This document shows positions 40,896 to 49,264 of a stretch of DNA of 50,973 nucleotides, in pieces (position 1 is the first letter of the stretch; each line of letters opens with the position of its first letter). A program made the translations under genes and the position numbers. Source of the DNA: a virus; the IMG/VR virus record IMGVR_UViG_3300018080_000032, positions 1 through 50,973 of that record. One strand, given 5' to 3'. The notes beneath the pieces are model-generated. The model saw only the letters and a program-made list of their open reading frames with translations. It did not search any database and had not been told where the DNA came from.

Positions 40896-42329
40896 CTACA
40901 CGCCCAGCTTCCCTTGCTCGCCCTCCGTCCTCTTCGCCTTTGGGGCTTTCTTGAATGTCACGTCGACGCCGGCGCGGGGGTAGTCGACCCCGTGCCCCTC
41001 GAGGAGCTCCTCGACCGTGAGTAGTTGAATCCGGTGGTGCTTGCTCCCGAGCGGCGACTCATAGAACCCGGCGCTCGCGGCCTCGGCGCGCATGTGAGAA
41101 GTCGGCTCTTGCATCGAGATCAGGACGCCGATCTGTGCCTTGACGCGGTCGATCGTCCCGACGAGATCGCGGACGTGAGCGGACCCGGTGTGCCCCGCCT
41201 TGACCGAGAAGATGATCTGCTTAGTTGCGCCTCTAGGGTCGTCGTGGAAGTAGAGCCGCCCGTCGATCCCCTTATCGGCCCCCTTCTTCTCTTCGGTGGG
41301 GCGCGCCCCGACAAGACCGAGCGACCACCACTGGAACTGGAAGGGGTCTTGCGCCGCAAGCGCCTCGGCGTCGGAGAGTGCGGTCGGTTCGCCTACAACC
41401 TGGTAGTCAAGCTCGTCACCAAAGGCATCCTGTAGTCGAGTTCGCATCAGCCCAATGGCTAGGTGCGTGATGTCGATGCCGATCCACCTTCGTCCAAGGC
41501 GCTGGGCGACTGCCAGCGTGGTTCCGCAGCCGCAGAAAGGATCGAGTACCAAGTCGCCCTCGTCGCTACTGGCGCTGATGACTCTCTCTAGCAATGCCTC
41601 CGGCTTCTGGGTCGGATAGCCAAGCCTCTCTTTGGATACGCTGCTGATGATGCTTATCTCCCACCAGTCGGGCATGATGGCGCCCTTCGGGTTGAAGTCG
41701 ACTCTCTTGCCGTACTGCATTTGGTACGGGCCCCGTTCGTCCTCTTTGATCCCGGCCATGACGTAAGGGACGTGTTGCGGAGCAAAGTCGAACTCCTGGG
41801 TCTTGCTGTAGAACAGCAGCACGTCGTGTTTGCGGCCGAACCTGCGTTTGGTAGCTCCACCAGAGCGGTAGCACCAGACGATCTCATTCTGGAACTGTCG
41901 AGCACCGAACGTACTGTCCATCAGGACTTTCAGGTAGTGACTCGCCGTCGGGTCACAGTGGAGGTAGACGCTCCCGGTGGGCTTCAGGACGCGCCGCAGC
42001 TCGATCAGGCGCGGCGCCATCATCGCGAGGTAGGCGAGCATGTCGTTGTCGCCCAGTAGGATTCGGAAGGCGCGCATCGCCTCCGCAACCTGGCCGCCGG
42101 ACTCGACTACCTCGAAGTAAGACTCGGCTGCGGCTTCATCCCAGTGCCAGAAGTCGTCGAACGCCTCGATCTGCGCGGCGGCGTCGGTGCCGTCCTTCTC
42201 TTTGAACAAGACGTTGTAGGTAGCCTGCGAGTTGAACGGCGGGTCGAGGTAGATTAGGTCGACCGACTCGTCGTCGATGTACCGCTTCAGGATGTCGAGG
42301 TTGTCGCCGTAATAGAGGGTGTTGGGCAT
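40896..42329 (-). CDS. DNA adenine/cytosine-N4 methyltransferase fused to Mrr-like domain
   Basis: 477 residues from ATG at 42329 (GAGGAGG upstream). Methyltransferase of the beta order: catalytic 'LIYLDPPFNSQ' (about 27) before the SAM motif 'VLDPFCGCGTTLAVAQ' (about 265). C-terminal about 130 residues: 'ADKGIDGRLYF' (Asp) and 'IIFSVKAGHT' (Val-Lys) match the Mrr-type PD-(D/E)XK domain. It may protect phage DNA and, if the nuclease is active, cut unmodified DNA. Confidence 0.85.
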   Translation of the reverse strand: MPNTLYYGDNLDILKRYIDDESVDLIYLDPPFNSQATYNVLFKEKDGTDAAAQIEAFDDFWHWDEAAAESYFEVVESGGQVAEAMRAFRILLGDNDMLAYLAMMAPRLIELRRVLKPTGSVYLHCDPTASHYLKVLMDSTFGARQFQNEIVWCYRSGGATKRRFGRKHDVLLFYSKTQEFDFAPQHVPYVMAGIKEDERGPYQMQYGKRVDFNPKGAIMPDWWEISIISSVSKERLGYPTQKPEALLERVISASSDEGDLVLDPFCGCGTTLAVAQRLGRRWIGIDITHLAIGLMRTRLQDAFGDELDYQVVGEPTALSDAEALAAQDPFQFQWWSLGLVGARPTEEKKGADKGIDGRLYFHDDPRGATKQIIFSVKAGHTGSAHVRDLVGTIDRVKAQIGVLISMQEPTSHMRAEAASAGFYESPLGSKHHRIQLLTVEELLEGHGVDYPRAGVDVTFKKAPKAKRTEGEQGKLGV

Positions 42330-42346
42330 CGGAGCCTCCTCGCCGC

Positions 42347-42374
42347 AGTGTAGCACGGGCAACGCCCTGGGCAA
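42347..42374 (-). promoter_or_regulatory. Putative methyltransferase promoter
   Basis: Minus strand TTGCCC, 16 bases, TACACT, with TGC before the -10 (extended -10). It lies 18 bases upstream of the methyltransferase ATG, in the 141-bp gap shared with the divergent secreted gene. Confidence 0.5.
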
Positions 42375-42470
42375 GGCAATCTGGCCGTATCCCCGTGAGA
42401 CCGCTGGCGTCAATCCTACTGTGACGCCGCGCCCCTGCCCATGGGGCTTGAAGTACCGGAGGAGTGATTC

Positions 42471-43040
42471 ATGCGTGCCCCACGCCTACTTGTCCTGTCG
42501 AGCATCCTTGTGGCGCTGGTCTGCGCCGTCGGATGGCCCGTGCTGACCGCTCACGCTGTGGTCGTCGGTGGCAGCGCTGGCGTTGCGGTTGGCGACGAGA
42601 CCGCTGTCGGCGTCGGTGTAGCCGGCAGGGCAACGGTCGGGGTCGGCGGCGGAGTCGAGGTCGCCTGGAGCGGGTGATCACCGACGGTGACGCCGATGCT
42701 ACCTCCCACGTCGACGCCTATGCAGCCGGCGACTCCAACAGTAACAGCCATTCCACCGCCGACCATGTCACCAGTCCCGACCCCGGTTCCGACTGCGACC
42801 CTGATCCCCGGATTCACACCGAAGGTCGACCCTTCGATATCCGGAAAGGTGCCGTCAGCGGCGGTCAGCTATGCGCTCGCCAATCCGGCCAAGGTCCGGG
42901 GATGGGGGCTGCTACTGAACCCTGCAGTCCCGTTCCATCCGTTGTACAATCCCCACAGAACATGCCTGACGCTGACGAACCCCGGGGTGCCCTACGCACC
43001 GGTCTTCAACGACCTGGTGTTCAAGGCGGGGTGTCCGTAG
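42471..43040 (+). pseudogene. Secreted Thr/Pro-rich protein gene, currently switched off by an inverted segment
   Basis: Signal peptide at residues 1-29 ('LLVLSSILVALVCAVGWPVL', then TAHA) with a GGAGGAG ribosome site. As given, the frame becomes a Gly/Val-rich run and stops at TGA 42675-42677; the same frame resumes at 42687 with a Thr/Pro linker and a C-terminal domain ('AAVSYALANPAKVRGWG', ending FKAGCP). The opposite strand of 42563-42686 encodes the missing Thr/Pro linker. Flipping it gives one open 189-residue frame. C-terminal domain not recognised. Confidence 0.85.
42563..42686. repeat. Invertible or inverted 124-bp segment with 8-bp inverted repeats
   Basis: CGTCGGTG (42563-42570) and CACCGACG (42679-42686) bound the segment. 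Inverting exactly between them keeps frame on both sides and turns the Gly/Val run and stop into 'TSTPPPTPTVALPATPTPTA...', continuous with the downstream linker. A further CGTCGGTG at 42611-42618 lies inside. Eight base pairs is too short to cause a misassembly, so the inversion is probably biological. Confidence 0.8.
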
Positions 43041-43083
43041 GCTAAGCGGACTGCAAAACTGACAGCGTCTAGCAGACAGCTGG

Positions 43084-43108
43084 AGCCCGTCGTGCGCCGC
43101 GGCGGGCT
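43084..43108 (+). terminator. Hairpin after the secreted gene
   Basis: AGCCCGTCG and CGGCGGGCT pair (one wobble) around a 7-base loop, 44 bases after the stop of the plus-strand gene. No U-tract; weak terminator or stabiliser. Confidence 0.4.
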
Positions 43109-43139
43109 TCGGCCTGCAGATCGATGCGGAGAGAGGGAA

Positions 43140-43418
43140 GTGGACGAGGTCGAACGACTCTCGGACGTGCTGAGCGACCTGCGCAGCGCGATCGAGGAGG
43201 CGGTGCTTAGCCGGTACCAGACTGTGCCGGATCACGAGCCCAGTACGATACAGACCACCCCGGGGGTCTCGACGAAGGCCTACAAGAAGCTGATGGCCCT
43301 CATCCCGACACTGAGGTGGGACGAGCGGATCACGCTCCTGCAGATAGTCGACAGCCCACGGTCACCGGTCGAGAAGCTGGCGGCACTTGAGGGGTGGCTT
43401 CGGGAGAGCGGGTACTAG
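43140..43418 (+). CDS. Hypothetical plus-strand protein
   Basis: 92 residues from GTG at 43140 (GAGAGGGAA upstream). Helical, acidic N-terminal half; C-terminal half 'AYKKLMALIPTLRWDERITL' resembles a small regulatory or adaptor fold. No family recognised. Confidence 0.6.
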   Translation: MDEVERLSDVLSDLRSAIEEAVLSRYQTVPDHEPSTIQTTPGVSTKAYKKLMALIPTLRWDERITLLQIVDSPRSPVEKLAALEGWLRESGY

Positions 43419-43489
43419 GGGCGGAAAGGCGACTCGCGCCGCTAGCTCCCCCGTGGCATCATGCGCTCCTCGCACTCGAGGAGGAGCAC

Positions 43490-43732
43490 GTGGAGCACAA
43501 GAGCAGGCGGTTCAAGATAGTCTACGCCGACGGCAAGGAAGAAGAGATCGAGGCGGAGACCTCCGATTTTCGCGGGGACCTGCTGGTCTTCTTCCAATGG
43601 GTACGGCGTCAAGCGGGACAGTATGAAGACCTCAGTCCGTGCACGGTTCTCGAGCCATCGGTCCTAACTACTCGACGGGCGAAGGACATCAGCAGCATCG
43701 ACGACGTGACGGACCCAACTATCCGCTACTGA
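43490..43732 (+). CDS. Hypothetical plus-strand protein
   Basis: 80 residues from GTG at 43490 with GAGGAGGAG just upstream. Beta/alpha core 'RFKIVYADGKEEEIEAETSD', then Trp/Arg helix. Last of the plus-strand accessory genes before the convergent hairpin. Confidence 0.6.
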   Translation: MEHKSRRFKIVYADGKEEEIEAETSDFRGDLLVFFQWVRRQAGQYEDLSPCTVLEPSVLTTRRAKDISSIDDVTDPTIRY

Positions 43733-43844
43733 CACCCACACCCCCGCCGAGGAGGCCCCGAACAGCCGCTCGGGCGATTTGCGCTCGCCTGAGTAGTCTA
43801 CTACCCCCTACGCACGTCGGCGCTTAGATCTCCCCCGACAAGCT

Positions 43845-43870
43845 AGGGCCCCGACTCTCGCCGGGGCCCT
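43845..43870. terminator. Bidirectional hairpin between convergent genes
   Basis: AGGGCCCCG (43845-43853) and CGGGGCCCT (43862-43870), 9-bp perfect stem with an 8-base loop, between the plus-strand genes ending at 43732 and the lysis operon ending at 43892. Likely terminates both. The rest of 43733-43891 shows only a short dyad (GTAGTCTAC near 43794). Confidence 0.7.
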
Positions 43871-43891
43871 CTGCATTGGTTGGACCAGACC

Positions 43892-44296
43892 CTACAGGCG
43901 TCTAGCCGCCATCGCGTCCGGCAGCCCCACTTGGCCCTTCAGCAAGTCGTACAGCATCTGCTGGGCCTTCCAGAACGAGAGCCAGATGCCGTAGACTGCC
44001 GCGAACCACAGCTGGAGCCCGGCGAGCCACAGCAGCAGGTCACCGCTCCAGTCCGGGAATTGCGGCAGCTTGGAGCCCATCAAGTAGACTGCCAGAAGCG
44101 CCAGCGGCAGAGACGCCGCAGCCGTGACGTTGCGCTTGCCCCACTTCTCCCCGAGTGACGTTTTCGCGACAAAGAAGTTGATGACGATCGTCACCAGCGG
44201 GAGCAGCACCTGCACGGCAGGCGGCAGTTCGGTGTCCTGGAGCAGCGCCATCAGAGCTAGCGATGCCAGGACGAGGACGAGTTGGATCAGAAGCAT
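43892..44296 (-). CDS. Multi-span membrane protein, holin candidate
   Basis: 134 residues with four hydrophobic segments (about 2-19, 27-44, 58-73, 84-108) and a charged C-terminus. Strong GGAGGTAGAAC ribosome site. Last gene of the lysis region, so a holin or holin regulator is plausible. Confidence 0.65.
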   Translation of the reverse strand: MLLIQLVLVLASLALMALLQDTELPPAVQVLLPLVTIVINFFVAKTSLGEKWGKRNVTAAASLPLALLAVYLMGSKLPQFPDWSGDLLLWLAGLQLWFAAVYGIWLSFWKAQQMLYDLLKGQVGLPDAMAARRL

Positions 44297-44354
44297 GTTC
44301 TACCTCCGTTGGTTTGGGCGCGGTCGCCGATCGCTGCGGACGCGGAGCTCTGGG

Positions 44355-44636
44355 TTAGCGATCGTCGTCCTGTACGCCTGCGTGATCGTGCCTGGTCCTG
44401 ATCTCCTCCCTCAGCTCCTTGCGGGCGCGGCCGTGAATGCTGCGCAGGTCGCCAGCCGCCAGGTCGTGGAGGTAGGCCATGTCGTCGGTGAACTCGAGGA
44501 GTTCCTTGATCTCGTGCTTCGCTCGCCGGAAGGTACGCATCTTGTCTGCGTACATCTGGCTGAGCGTCGCGAGGTCCAAGTTGGCGGCCGATACCTCGAC
44601 GGTGGCCACCGATGGATCGAAACAAGTGCCTTCCAT
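44355..44636 (-). CDS. Hypothetical protein in lysis region
   Basis: 93 residues from ATG at 44636 (GGAGAAACAGC before it). Helical, with 'FRRAKHEIKELLEF'. A different-frame alternative over the same DNA is Arg-rich and lacks a ribosome site. Unknown. Confidence 0.55.
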   Translation of the reverse strand: MEGTCFDPSVATVEVSAANLDLATLSQMYADKMRTFRRAKHEIKELLEFTDDMAYLHDLAAGDLRSIHGRARKELREEIRTRHDHAGVQDDDR

Positions 44637-44742
44637 GCTGTTTCTCCTTTCCGTCAGGCTCCGCACTCACCGCCGCCCTAGGGACTGCGGCAGCCTCGGA
44701 GCTTCACCGGATATGTGAAACGGGATACATTCCCGCGTCCGC

Positions 44743-45063
44743 CTAGCTCAGTCGCCTCAGCACTCCGAAGTCGTAGCCGATCTCCTCGAGCTGCTCCACG
44801 GTCAGGACCGCACTCTCCGGCGGTCTGCCGCGCAGCTTGAACACGATCGCGACATCGCCGACGCCCTGCTGGTACTGAATGCGATTGACGGGCACATCGA
44901 TGTCCAGCAGGCGGCTCAGGATGGCCGCTGTGCTCTCGTGGCCGATGGCGCTCTGCCAGCCGGGCGCATCGGCCAGAAGTCGGCGTGCGCTTTCGATCGT
45001 CGCGGGTGAGTACTGATACTGCCCGAAGGAAGTCAGGATCGACGTGTTGAGTAGAGTGATCAT
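44743..45063 (-). CDS. DUF1874 protein, AcrIII-1-like cA4 ring nuclease
   Basis: 106 residues. 'LLNTSILTSFGQYQY' at the start, 'SAIGHESTAAILSRLLDIDV' (key His 42) followed by PVNRI, and the closing 'LTVEQLEEIGYDFGVL' match the DUF1874/STIV B116 family. Members degrade cyclic tetra-adenylate and act as anti-CRISPR AcrIII-1 against type III systems. Family length (about 110) agrees. Coupled to the amidase gene by ATGA, so expressed late. Anti-CRISPR activity is inferred from the family. Confidence 0.85.
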   Translation of the reverse strand: MITLLNTSILTSFGQYQYSPATIESARRLLADAPGWQSAIGHESTAAILSRLLDIDVPVNRIQYQQGVGDVAIVFKLRGRPPESAVLTVEQLEEIGYDFGVLRRLS

Positions 45064-45644
45064 GGATACCTCACTGGTCTGTTTCTCCCGTAGTCGGGCG
45101 CTGCTCCATACGCAGCCCCTCGCATCGCGACCAAGTGCGGCATGACCTGGTCGCCCGGACAGCTCGTCTGAGACAGCTCCCGGTGGCCGCGCCAGACGTT
45201 GTAGCCGAGCACGTCATCGCAGGTGCAGAGCCACACGTAGAGGGCCTGCAACATTTCGGGCGTCGGGTCCGTCTGGGTGTAGTGGCCGCACAACGCCACG
45301 TGGACGCTTGTCGGATTCCACCTCGGCCCCGCCCCCCAGCTCATCTTCGACGGCGGGATCATCAGCTGCAGCCGCCCGTCGGGCGTGATACAAGCGTGGT
45401 AGCCGCCGGTTGTCGTGGCGTAGGGCCAGCGACTCTTGACGAAGAAGCGCCACAGGCAGTGCGCGTCGCACTTCTGCGAACCGGCCGTGTGGTGCACGAC
45501 ATATCGTGCGATGGCCGTCGATCCACCGGGCCGCGCGATGTGGTTGCCGCCGTAGAGCCGGATGAGCTCGTCGCCCAGGTAGGCGAATGAGGAGCCCAGC
45601 CGCTCGCGGAGCTTCCCGACGAAGACCGTATCTCTGTACATCAT
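45060..45644 (-). CDS. N-acetylmuramoyl-L-alanine amidase (endolysin)
   Basis: 194 residues, ATG at 45644 overlapping the previous stop. Amidase_2/PGRP fold: 'IARYVVHHTAG' (zinc His), 'TTTGGYHACITPDGRL', 'TSVHVALCGHY', and 'GHRELSQTSCPGD' (zinc His and Cys). Cleaves the bond between muramic acid and L-Ala. No signal peptide, so it needs a holin. Confidence 0.9.
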   Translation of the reverse strand: MMYRDTVFVGKLRERLGSSFAYLGDELIRLYGGNHIARPGGSTAIARYVVHHTAGSQKCDAHCLWRFFVKSRWPYATTTGGYHACITPDGRLQLMIPPSKMSWGAGPRWNPTSVHVALCGHYTQTDPTPEMLQALYVWLCTCDDVLGYNVWRGHRELSQTSCPGDQVMPHLVAMRGAAYGAAPDYGRNRPVRYP

Positions 45645-46927
45645 GGTTGAGCCTCCACTGCCGAGAACTCCTGCACCCTGACGGCCACATGCCAGGGCGA
45701 GCGGATCCACACGCCTGTGTGCAGCGCGCCAATGCCCGGATTGGCTGCCCGCAGGTCCTCGATGTCGTCGCGCGTCGGCTCGCAATCGAGTAACCGTCGC
45801 GCAATCGACCACCAGCCGTCACGCCGGCGGACCTCCGTCATTGCGAAGACCTGGCGCGTCGGCGTTGGATTCGGTTCTGGTTCCGGTTCCGGCTCAGGTT
45901 CCGGATCCGGATCCGGATCCACGCGCGGCACCTCACACTTCGTGGTGAAGTCGGCCATGTTCTCGAGTCGCCTCCGCAGGCCTTCGTTCTCCCAGATCAC
46001 GTTCTGGCCGTGCTCGGGCCCGCTGTTCCAGATGAACCAGGTTACCCCGAGCACGCGTCCCGATTGCGCCGCAGCCATGAGGAGCCCCGTCATCGCCGTC
46101 TCCGTCGCGTCGGTCTTGGCGTGGTGGGAGTGCGTCCAAGTGCCGGCCTCGGTGATGAGCAGCGGCTTGTCCGGGAACTGCGCGAGCATCCCGCCGGGAT
46201 CCGAGTCGTTCTTGAAGCCGCGGGGCCGGAAGTCCCGCAGCATGTACCAGTATTCGTCATCGCCGCCCGGCGCCGTCCGCTGGCCGTCCGCTCCCCAGTT
46301 GAGGTAGCAGTAGGGGTGCGAGGCCATGATGTCGCAGCGGTTGATCGCGGCGCGGATCTCCGGCACCTGGTACTCGCCGTCCGGCGGGTACCCTGGCGGC
46401 TCGTGGCCGAAGGCGAGCGCCGACCAGACCCGCAGGCACTTGTGGCCGGGAGCTGCACCGTCGAAGGCTTCCCAGAACAGGCTGTTCCACAGCCCGATGG
46501 CCTGGTAGTCGGCGACGGAATGCGCCACGTGCGGCTCGATGTTTTGCTCGTTCGCCGGCGAGATCGCGACGTAGGGATCGTCGAGTAGAGACGCCGTGCG
46601 GACGTGCCCGTCGGTCCAGTTGTCGAGCATCCTGACCGCGTGCTCTGCCCATCCGGCCGGGTCTAGTTCGCGCCAGTTGGGGTGATAGAGCCGAACGTGG
46701 ATCAGGCGTCGCGGCGCCGGGTCGATCTCCTGCTCGTCGAAGCCGTAGCGGAGCTTGCCGTACCAGAAGCGGTTCTCGACGTCGCCCCATTGGTCTGCAA
46801 CTTCGTCCCTTGCGAACATCAGATGGTGGAGGATCGTGACGGCGCCCTCTGGCCTCGCGACGCGGATCGCCTGTTCAACGTCCCAGTGGCGCGAGTTTGA
46901 GATGTGGATCCCGTTGACGACTCTCAT
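45641..46927 (-). CDS. Glycoside hydrolase (clan GH-A-like) with LysM-type C-terminus
   Basis: 428 residues from ATG at 46927 (ATGA overlap). TIM-barrel glycosidase pattern with acid/base 'ISPANEQN' and nucleophile 'LLITEAGTWTHSHH'. A Asp/Glu/Pro linker (about 338-356) leads to a LysM-like domain ('MTEVRRRDGWWSIARRLLDC', 'IEDLRAANPGIG'). Probably degrades cell-wall glycan together with the amidase. Confidence 0.75.
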   Translation of the reverse strand: MRVVNGIHISNSRHWDVEQAIRVARPEGAVTILHHLMFARDEVADQWGDVENRFWYGKLRYGFDEQEIDPAPRRLIHVRLYHPNWRELDPAGWAEHAVRMLDNWTDGHVRTASLLDDPYVAISPANEQNIEPHVAHSVADYQAIGLWNSLFWEAFDGAAPGHKCLRVWSALAFGHEPPGYPPDGEYQVPEIRAAINRCDIMASHPYCYLNWGADGQRTAPGGDDEYWYMLRDFRPRGFKNDSDPGGMLAQFPDKPLLITEAGTWTHSHHAKTDATETAMTGLLMAAAQSGRVLGVTWFIWNSGPEHGQNVIWENEGLRRRLENMADFTTKCEVPRVDPDPDPEPEPEPEPEPNPTPTRQVFAMTEVRRRDGWWSIARRLLDCEPTRDDIEDLRAANPGIGALHTGVWIRSPWHVAVRVQEFSAVEAQP

Positions 46928-47196
46928 GCGGCCCCCTCGTATTTGCGCTCGTAGTCCGGACATTCCCAGACCGGAAGCACTAGTCCCTGTGCCAGACAGA
47001 CGGCGTAGACCAGGTTCGCGATCGGGCAGTTGCCCTCGGGCATTCCAGGGTTGAACTTCGAGCATGTACCGCAAAGGCAGTGCTCCCGGTGCCTACCCTT
47101 CAGGCCGCGCCGCACCGCCACGTTGTTGCCGTGGTGCTCATAGCGAACGAAGTCGCTATCGATGTAGGACAAGGTAGGGTCGGTCGCGGTGCCCAT
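46924..47196 (-). CDS. Cys-rich conserved phage protein
   Basis: 90 residues with HCLCGTCSKF, NCPIANLVYAVC and WECPDYE: at least six Cys that may bind zinc or an iron-sulphur cluster. Found in other environmental phages by my recollection; function unknown. Confidence 0.62.
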   Translation of the reverse strand: MGTATDPTLSYIDSDFVRYEHHGNNVAVRRGLKGRHREHCLCGTCSKFNPGMPEGNCPIANLVYAVCLAQGLVLPVWECPDYERKYEGAA

Positions 47197-48539
47197 CAGT
47201 TACTCCTCAGCTCCGGCGGCACTCCGACGCTGAAGTGCCCCACGTAGTCTCGTTCGGGGTGGTACAGGTAGCACTCGGCGGCGCGTTTGTGCTTGTAGCC
47301 CTTCTCGGCATGCCATTGGTCCCGAGCCACTAGACTCGGCATCACGCGCACGCGGACGCCATGGTCCTCGTCGACCGAGACGTACTTGACCTCTCGCTTG
47401 CGATGGGTGTGAGCCGTCCACCATTCGTGATGACTCGTCTCCGCCCAGAGCTCCGGCACGTCGGTGGCCATGATGACCGCCAGGTCTTTCTCCGGTGCCT
47501 CGTCGCCGTGAGCTAGCCCGATCAGCGTGTTGCAGTAGCGGAAGTACCGATGCGGTGTCGGCTCGTTGCGGATGGTCACGGCTTCGTCGGCGTGGAACCA
47601 GCACCACACTGAGTGCCCGAGGGTGAACATCGAGTCCTTGTCGTGGTTGCCCGGCACGACGACGACTTCGGTCGGCGCGATCATCCGCAGGCGCTCGATG
47701 ACTCGCACCAGGGCCCAGAATGCCCGCAAGTACATCTTCTGCCGCCGCGTGTCCACGTCGAGGCTCGTGCCCTTGGTCGTGGCACCTCCGGCTCCCTCGA
47801 TCGTCTGGTCTGCGTGCAGCCAGTCGTTTCCGGCGACGAATAGGATCTTCTCGACCTCGAAGCGCGTGACGTAGCTCAAGAGCTGCTCCAGCGCGTGGTC
47901 GAGGATTCGATCTGCAAGGTCGATGTCGTAGTCGTCGCCCGTCTCCTCGCCCCACGCCAGCAGGCCAAAATGGTGGTCGGCAATGCTCAGCGCCAGTAGA
48001 TGCGGGTCGGAGACCTTCGGGTACTTCGGCTTGCGGTAGTTCGGCGCGTGGTTCTTCAGGTCGTCCAGGAGGCCGGCCACGATGGCCTTCGCGTCGACCA
48101 GCGGCTGCAGCGGCCTCAGCCACGCTTTCACCTGCCACAGCGGCTCGACGATGATCTCGCCGTCTACGTTGGCCCCGACTTCCCACTTGTTGAGCACATG
48201 TCGGTATACCTCCCATCGCTCCAGGTCGACCTCGCAGACCTCGAGCAAGTGGTCGAGCGTGCGGATACGGTTGCTCCGCCGCGCCTCCAGGATGCGGCCC
48301 TGCTCGCTCGCGCTGTCGGTGACTTGCTCTCGTGGGCCGTCGGTGACAGCGGGGTCTTCCTCTTCCCGCTCGCCAGCGACCTCGACTCGCTTCTGCGAGC
48401 GCCGATAGACGGCAACGCGCGTCGCTGTTGCCGACTTGCCGAACTTCGCGCCTACCTCTTTCCACGTCAGTCCCTTGGCTTTGAGTGCTTCCGCCCGGTC
48501 GAGCAGTGCGTCCGTCCATACCTCCGGTCCGACGCTCAT
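47196..48539 (-). CDS. Metallophosphoesterase with N-terminal HTH
   Basis: 447 residues. Residues about 8-55 are an HTH ('RAEALKAKGLTWKEVGAKFG', then KSATATRVAVYRRS). The rest shows calcineurin-type motifs: 'SIADHHFGLLAW', 'FVAGNDWLHAD', 'VVPGNHDKDS', 'LAHGDEAPEKD', 'WTAHTHRK'. A nuclease or phosphodiesterase is likely. Unusual inside a lysis operon. Confidence 0.8.
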   Translation of the reverse strand: MSVGPEVWTDALLDRAEALKAKGLTWKEVGAKFGKSATATRVAVYRRSQKRVEVAGEREEEDPAVTDGPREQVTDSASEQGRILEARRSNRIRTLDHLLEVCEVDLERWEVYRHVLNKWEVGANVDGEIIVEPLWQVKAWLRPLQPLVDAKAIVAGLLDDLKNHAPNYRKPKYPKVSDPHLLALSIADHHFGLLAWGEETGDDYDIDLADRILDHALEQLLSYVTRFEVEKILFVAGNDWLHADQTIEGAGGATTKGTSLDVDTRRQKMYLRAFWALVRVIERLRMIAPTEVVVVPGNHDKDSMFTLGHSVWCWFHADEAVTIRNEPTPHRYFRYCNTLIGLAHGDEAPEKDLAVIMATDVPELWAETSHHEWWTAHTHRKREVKYVSVDEDHGVRVRVMPSLVARDQWHAEKGYKHKRAAECYLYHPERDYVGHFSVGVPPELRSN

Positions 48540-48587
48540 CTCCGCACCTTGGGTTACGGGTTAGCCTACTGACAAGGAGAATCGTCG

Positions 48588-48782
48588 CTACGGGCCGAAT
48601 CCGTTGACCAGCAGGTTCACTGCGAACAGGAGCGCAGATGTCGCCAGCGCCACCAGGATCCCGGTGAGCTTCTGGTTCATGGCCTCCACACAGTCACGCA
48701 TTTCCTTCATCTCGGACTCCAGATGGGTCACACGCACGTCGAGCTTGGCGACCGTCACCCGGTTGTTGTTGTCATCCGTCAT
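48588..48782 (-). CDS. XhlA-like membrane protein
   Basis: 64 residues: short coiled coil ('LDVRVTHLESEMKEMRD') followed by one membrane helix (about 40-60). This is the layout of XhlA/hemolysin-type lysis proteins that act with holins. Confidence 0.7.
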   Translation of the reverse strand: MTDDNNNRVTVAKLDVRVTHLESEMKEMRDCVEAMNQKLTGILVALATSALLFAVNLLVNGFGP

Positions 48783-48815
48783 GCGCGCAGCCCTCCGTCT
48801 TGGGCCGGATTGCCC

Positions 48816-48920
48816 CTACGTGTCTTGATAGATGCCGTACAGCAGCTTGAAGATGAGCAATGCGACCACGAGGCTCGCTGCCACCACGCCGACGATGATC
48901 CCGATTGTGAGTGCCGTCAT
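48816..48920 (-). CDS. Small single-span membrane protein
   Basis: 34 residues, mostly one hydrophobic helix ('IGIIVGVVAASLVVALLIF'). The ATG overlaps the previous stop (ATGA). Too short for routine gene calling; likely a lysis accessory (holin or spanin-like). Confidence 0.6.
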   Translation of the reverse strand: MTALTIGIIVGVVAASLVVALLIFKLLYGIYQDT

Positions 48921-49261
48921 GACTTCACCTCCGCAAAGCTCTTCGTGCCGCTCACGCAGCCGAGCAGTCGTCGCAGTTGGGCGGAATGGCTTGCCTCACG
49001 CTCGCACGGTAGCTCGCCGGGGAATCGCTCGCATTCTTCCATGTCGTCGGCCAGCGCCATTAGGAGGCGGAATAGTTCCCCGGTCATCGCGCCGTCAGGA
49101 AAGGCGGTGTAGCGTTCAAGCACCTCGCCCAACTCATCCCTTGCCATCACCGAGTGCTTGGGCATGTGCGCCGGGTGCAACCACTCGTCCGCCCAGTGCC
49201 GTATCTCGTCTAGTAGGGTCGGCCTATACTTGCTCGTATCAAACACCACCACCTCAACCAC
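48917..49261 (-). CDS. Hypothetical protein in lysis region
   Basis: 114 residues, GTG start after AGGAGG. Helical, with many His/Glu in the first half. No family recognised. Confidence 0.55.
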   Translation of the reverse strand: MVEVVVFDTSKYRPTLLDEIRHWADEWLHPAHMPKHSVMARDELGEVLERYTAFPDGAMTGELFRLLMALADDMEECERFPGELPCEREASHSAQLRRLLGCVSGTKSFAEVKS

Positions 49262-49264
49262 ATC

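Noticed and set aside
40753-40983. 76-residue plus-strand frame
   Set aside because: Overlaps the methyltransferase antisense and lacks a ribosome site.
47200-48519. 439-residue Arg/Gly-rich frame over the metallophosphoesterase
   Set aside because: Alternate frame of a gene with clear catalytic motifs; composition is typical of an out-of-frame shadow.
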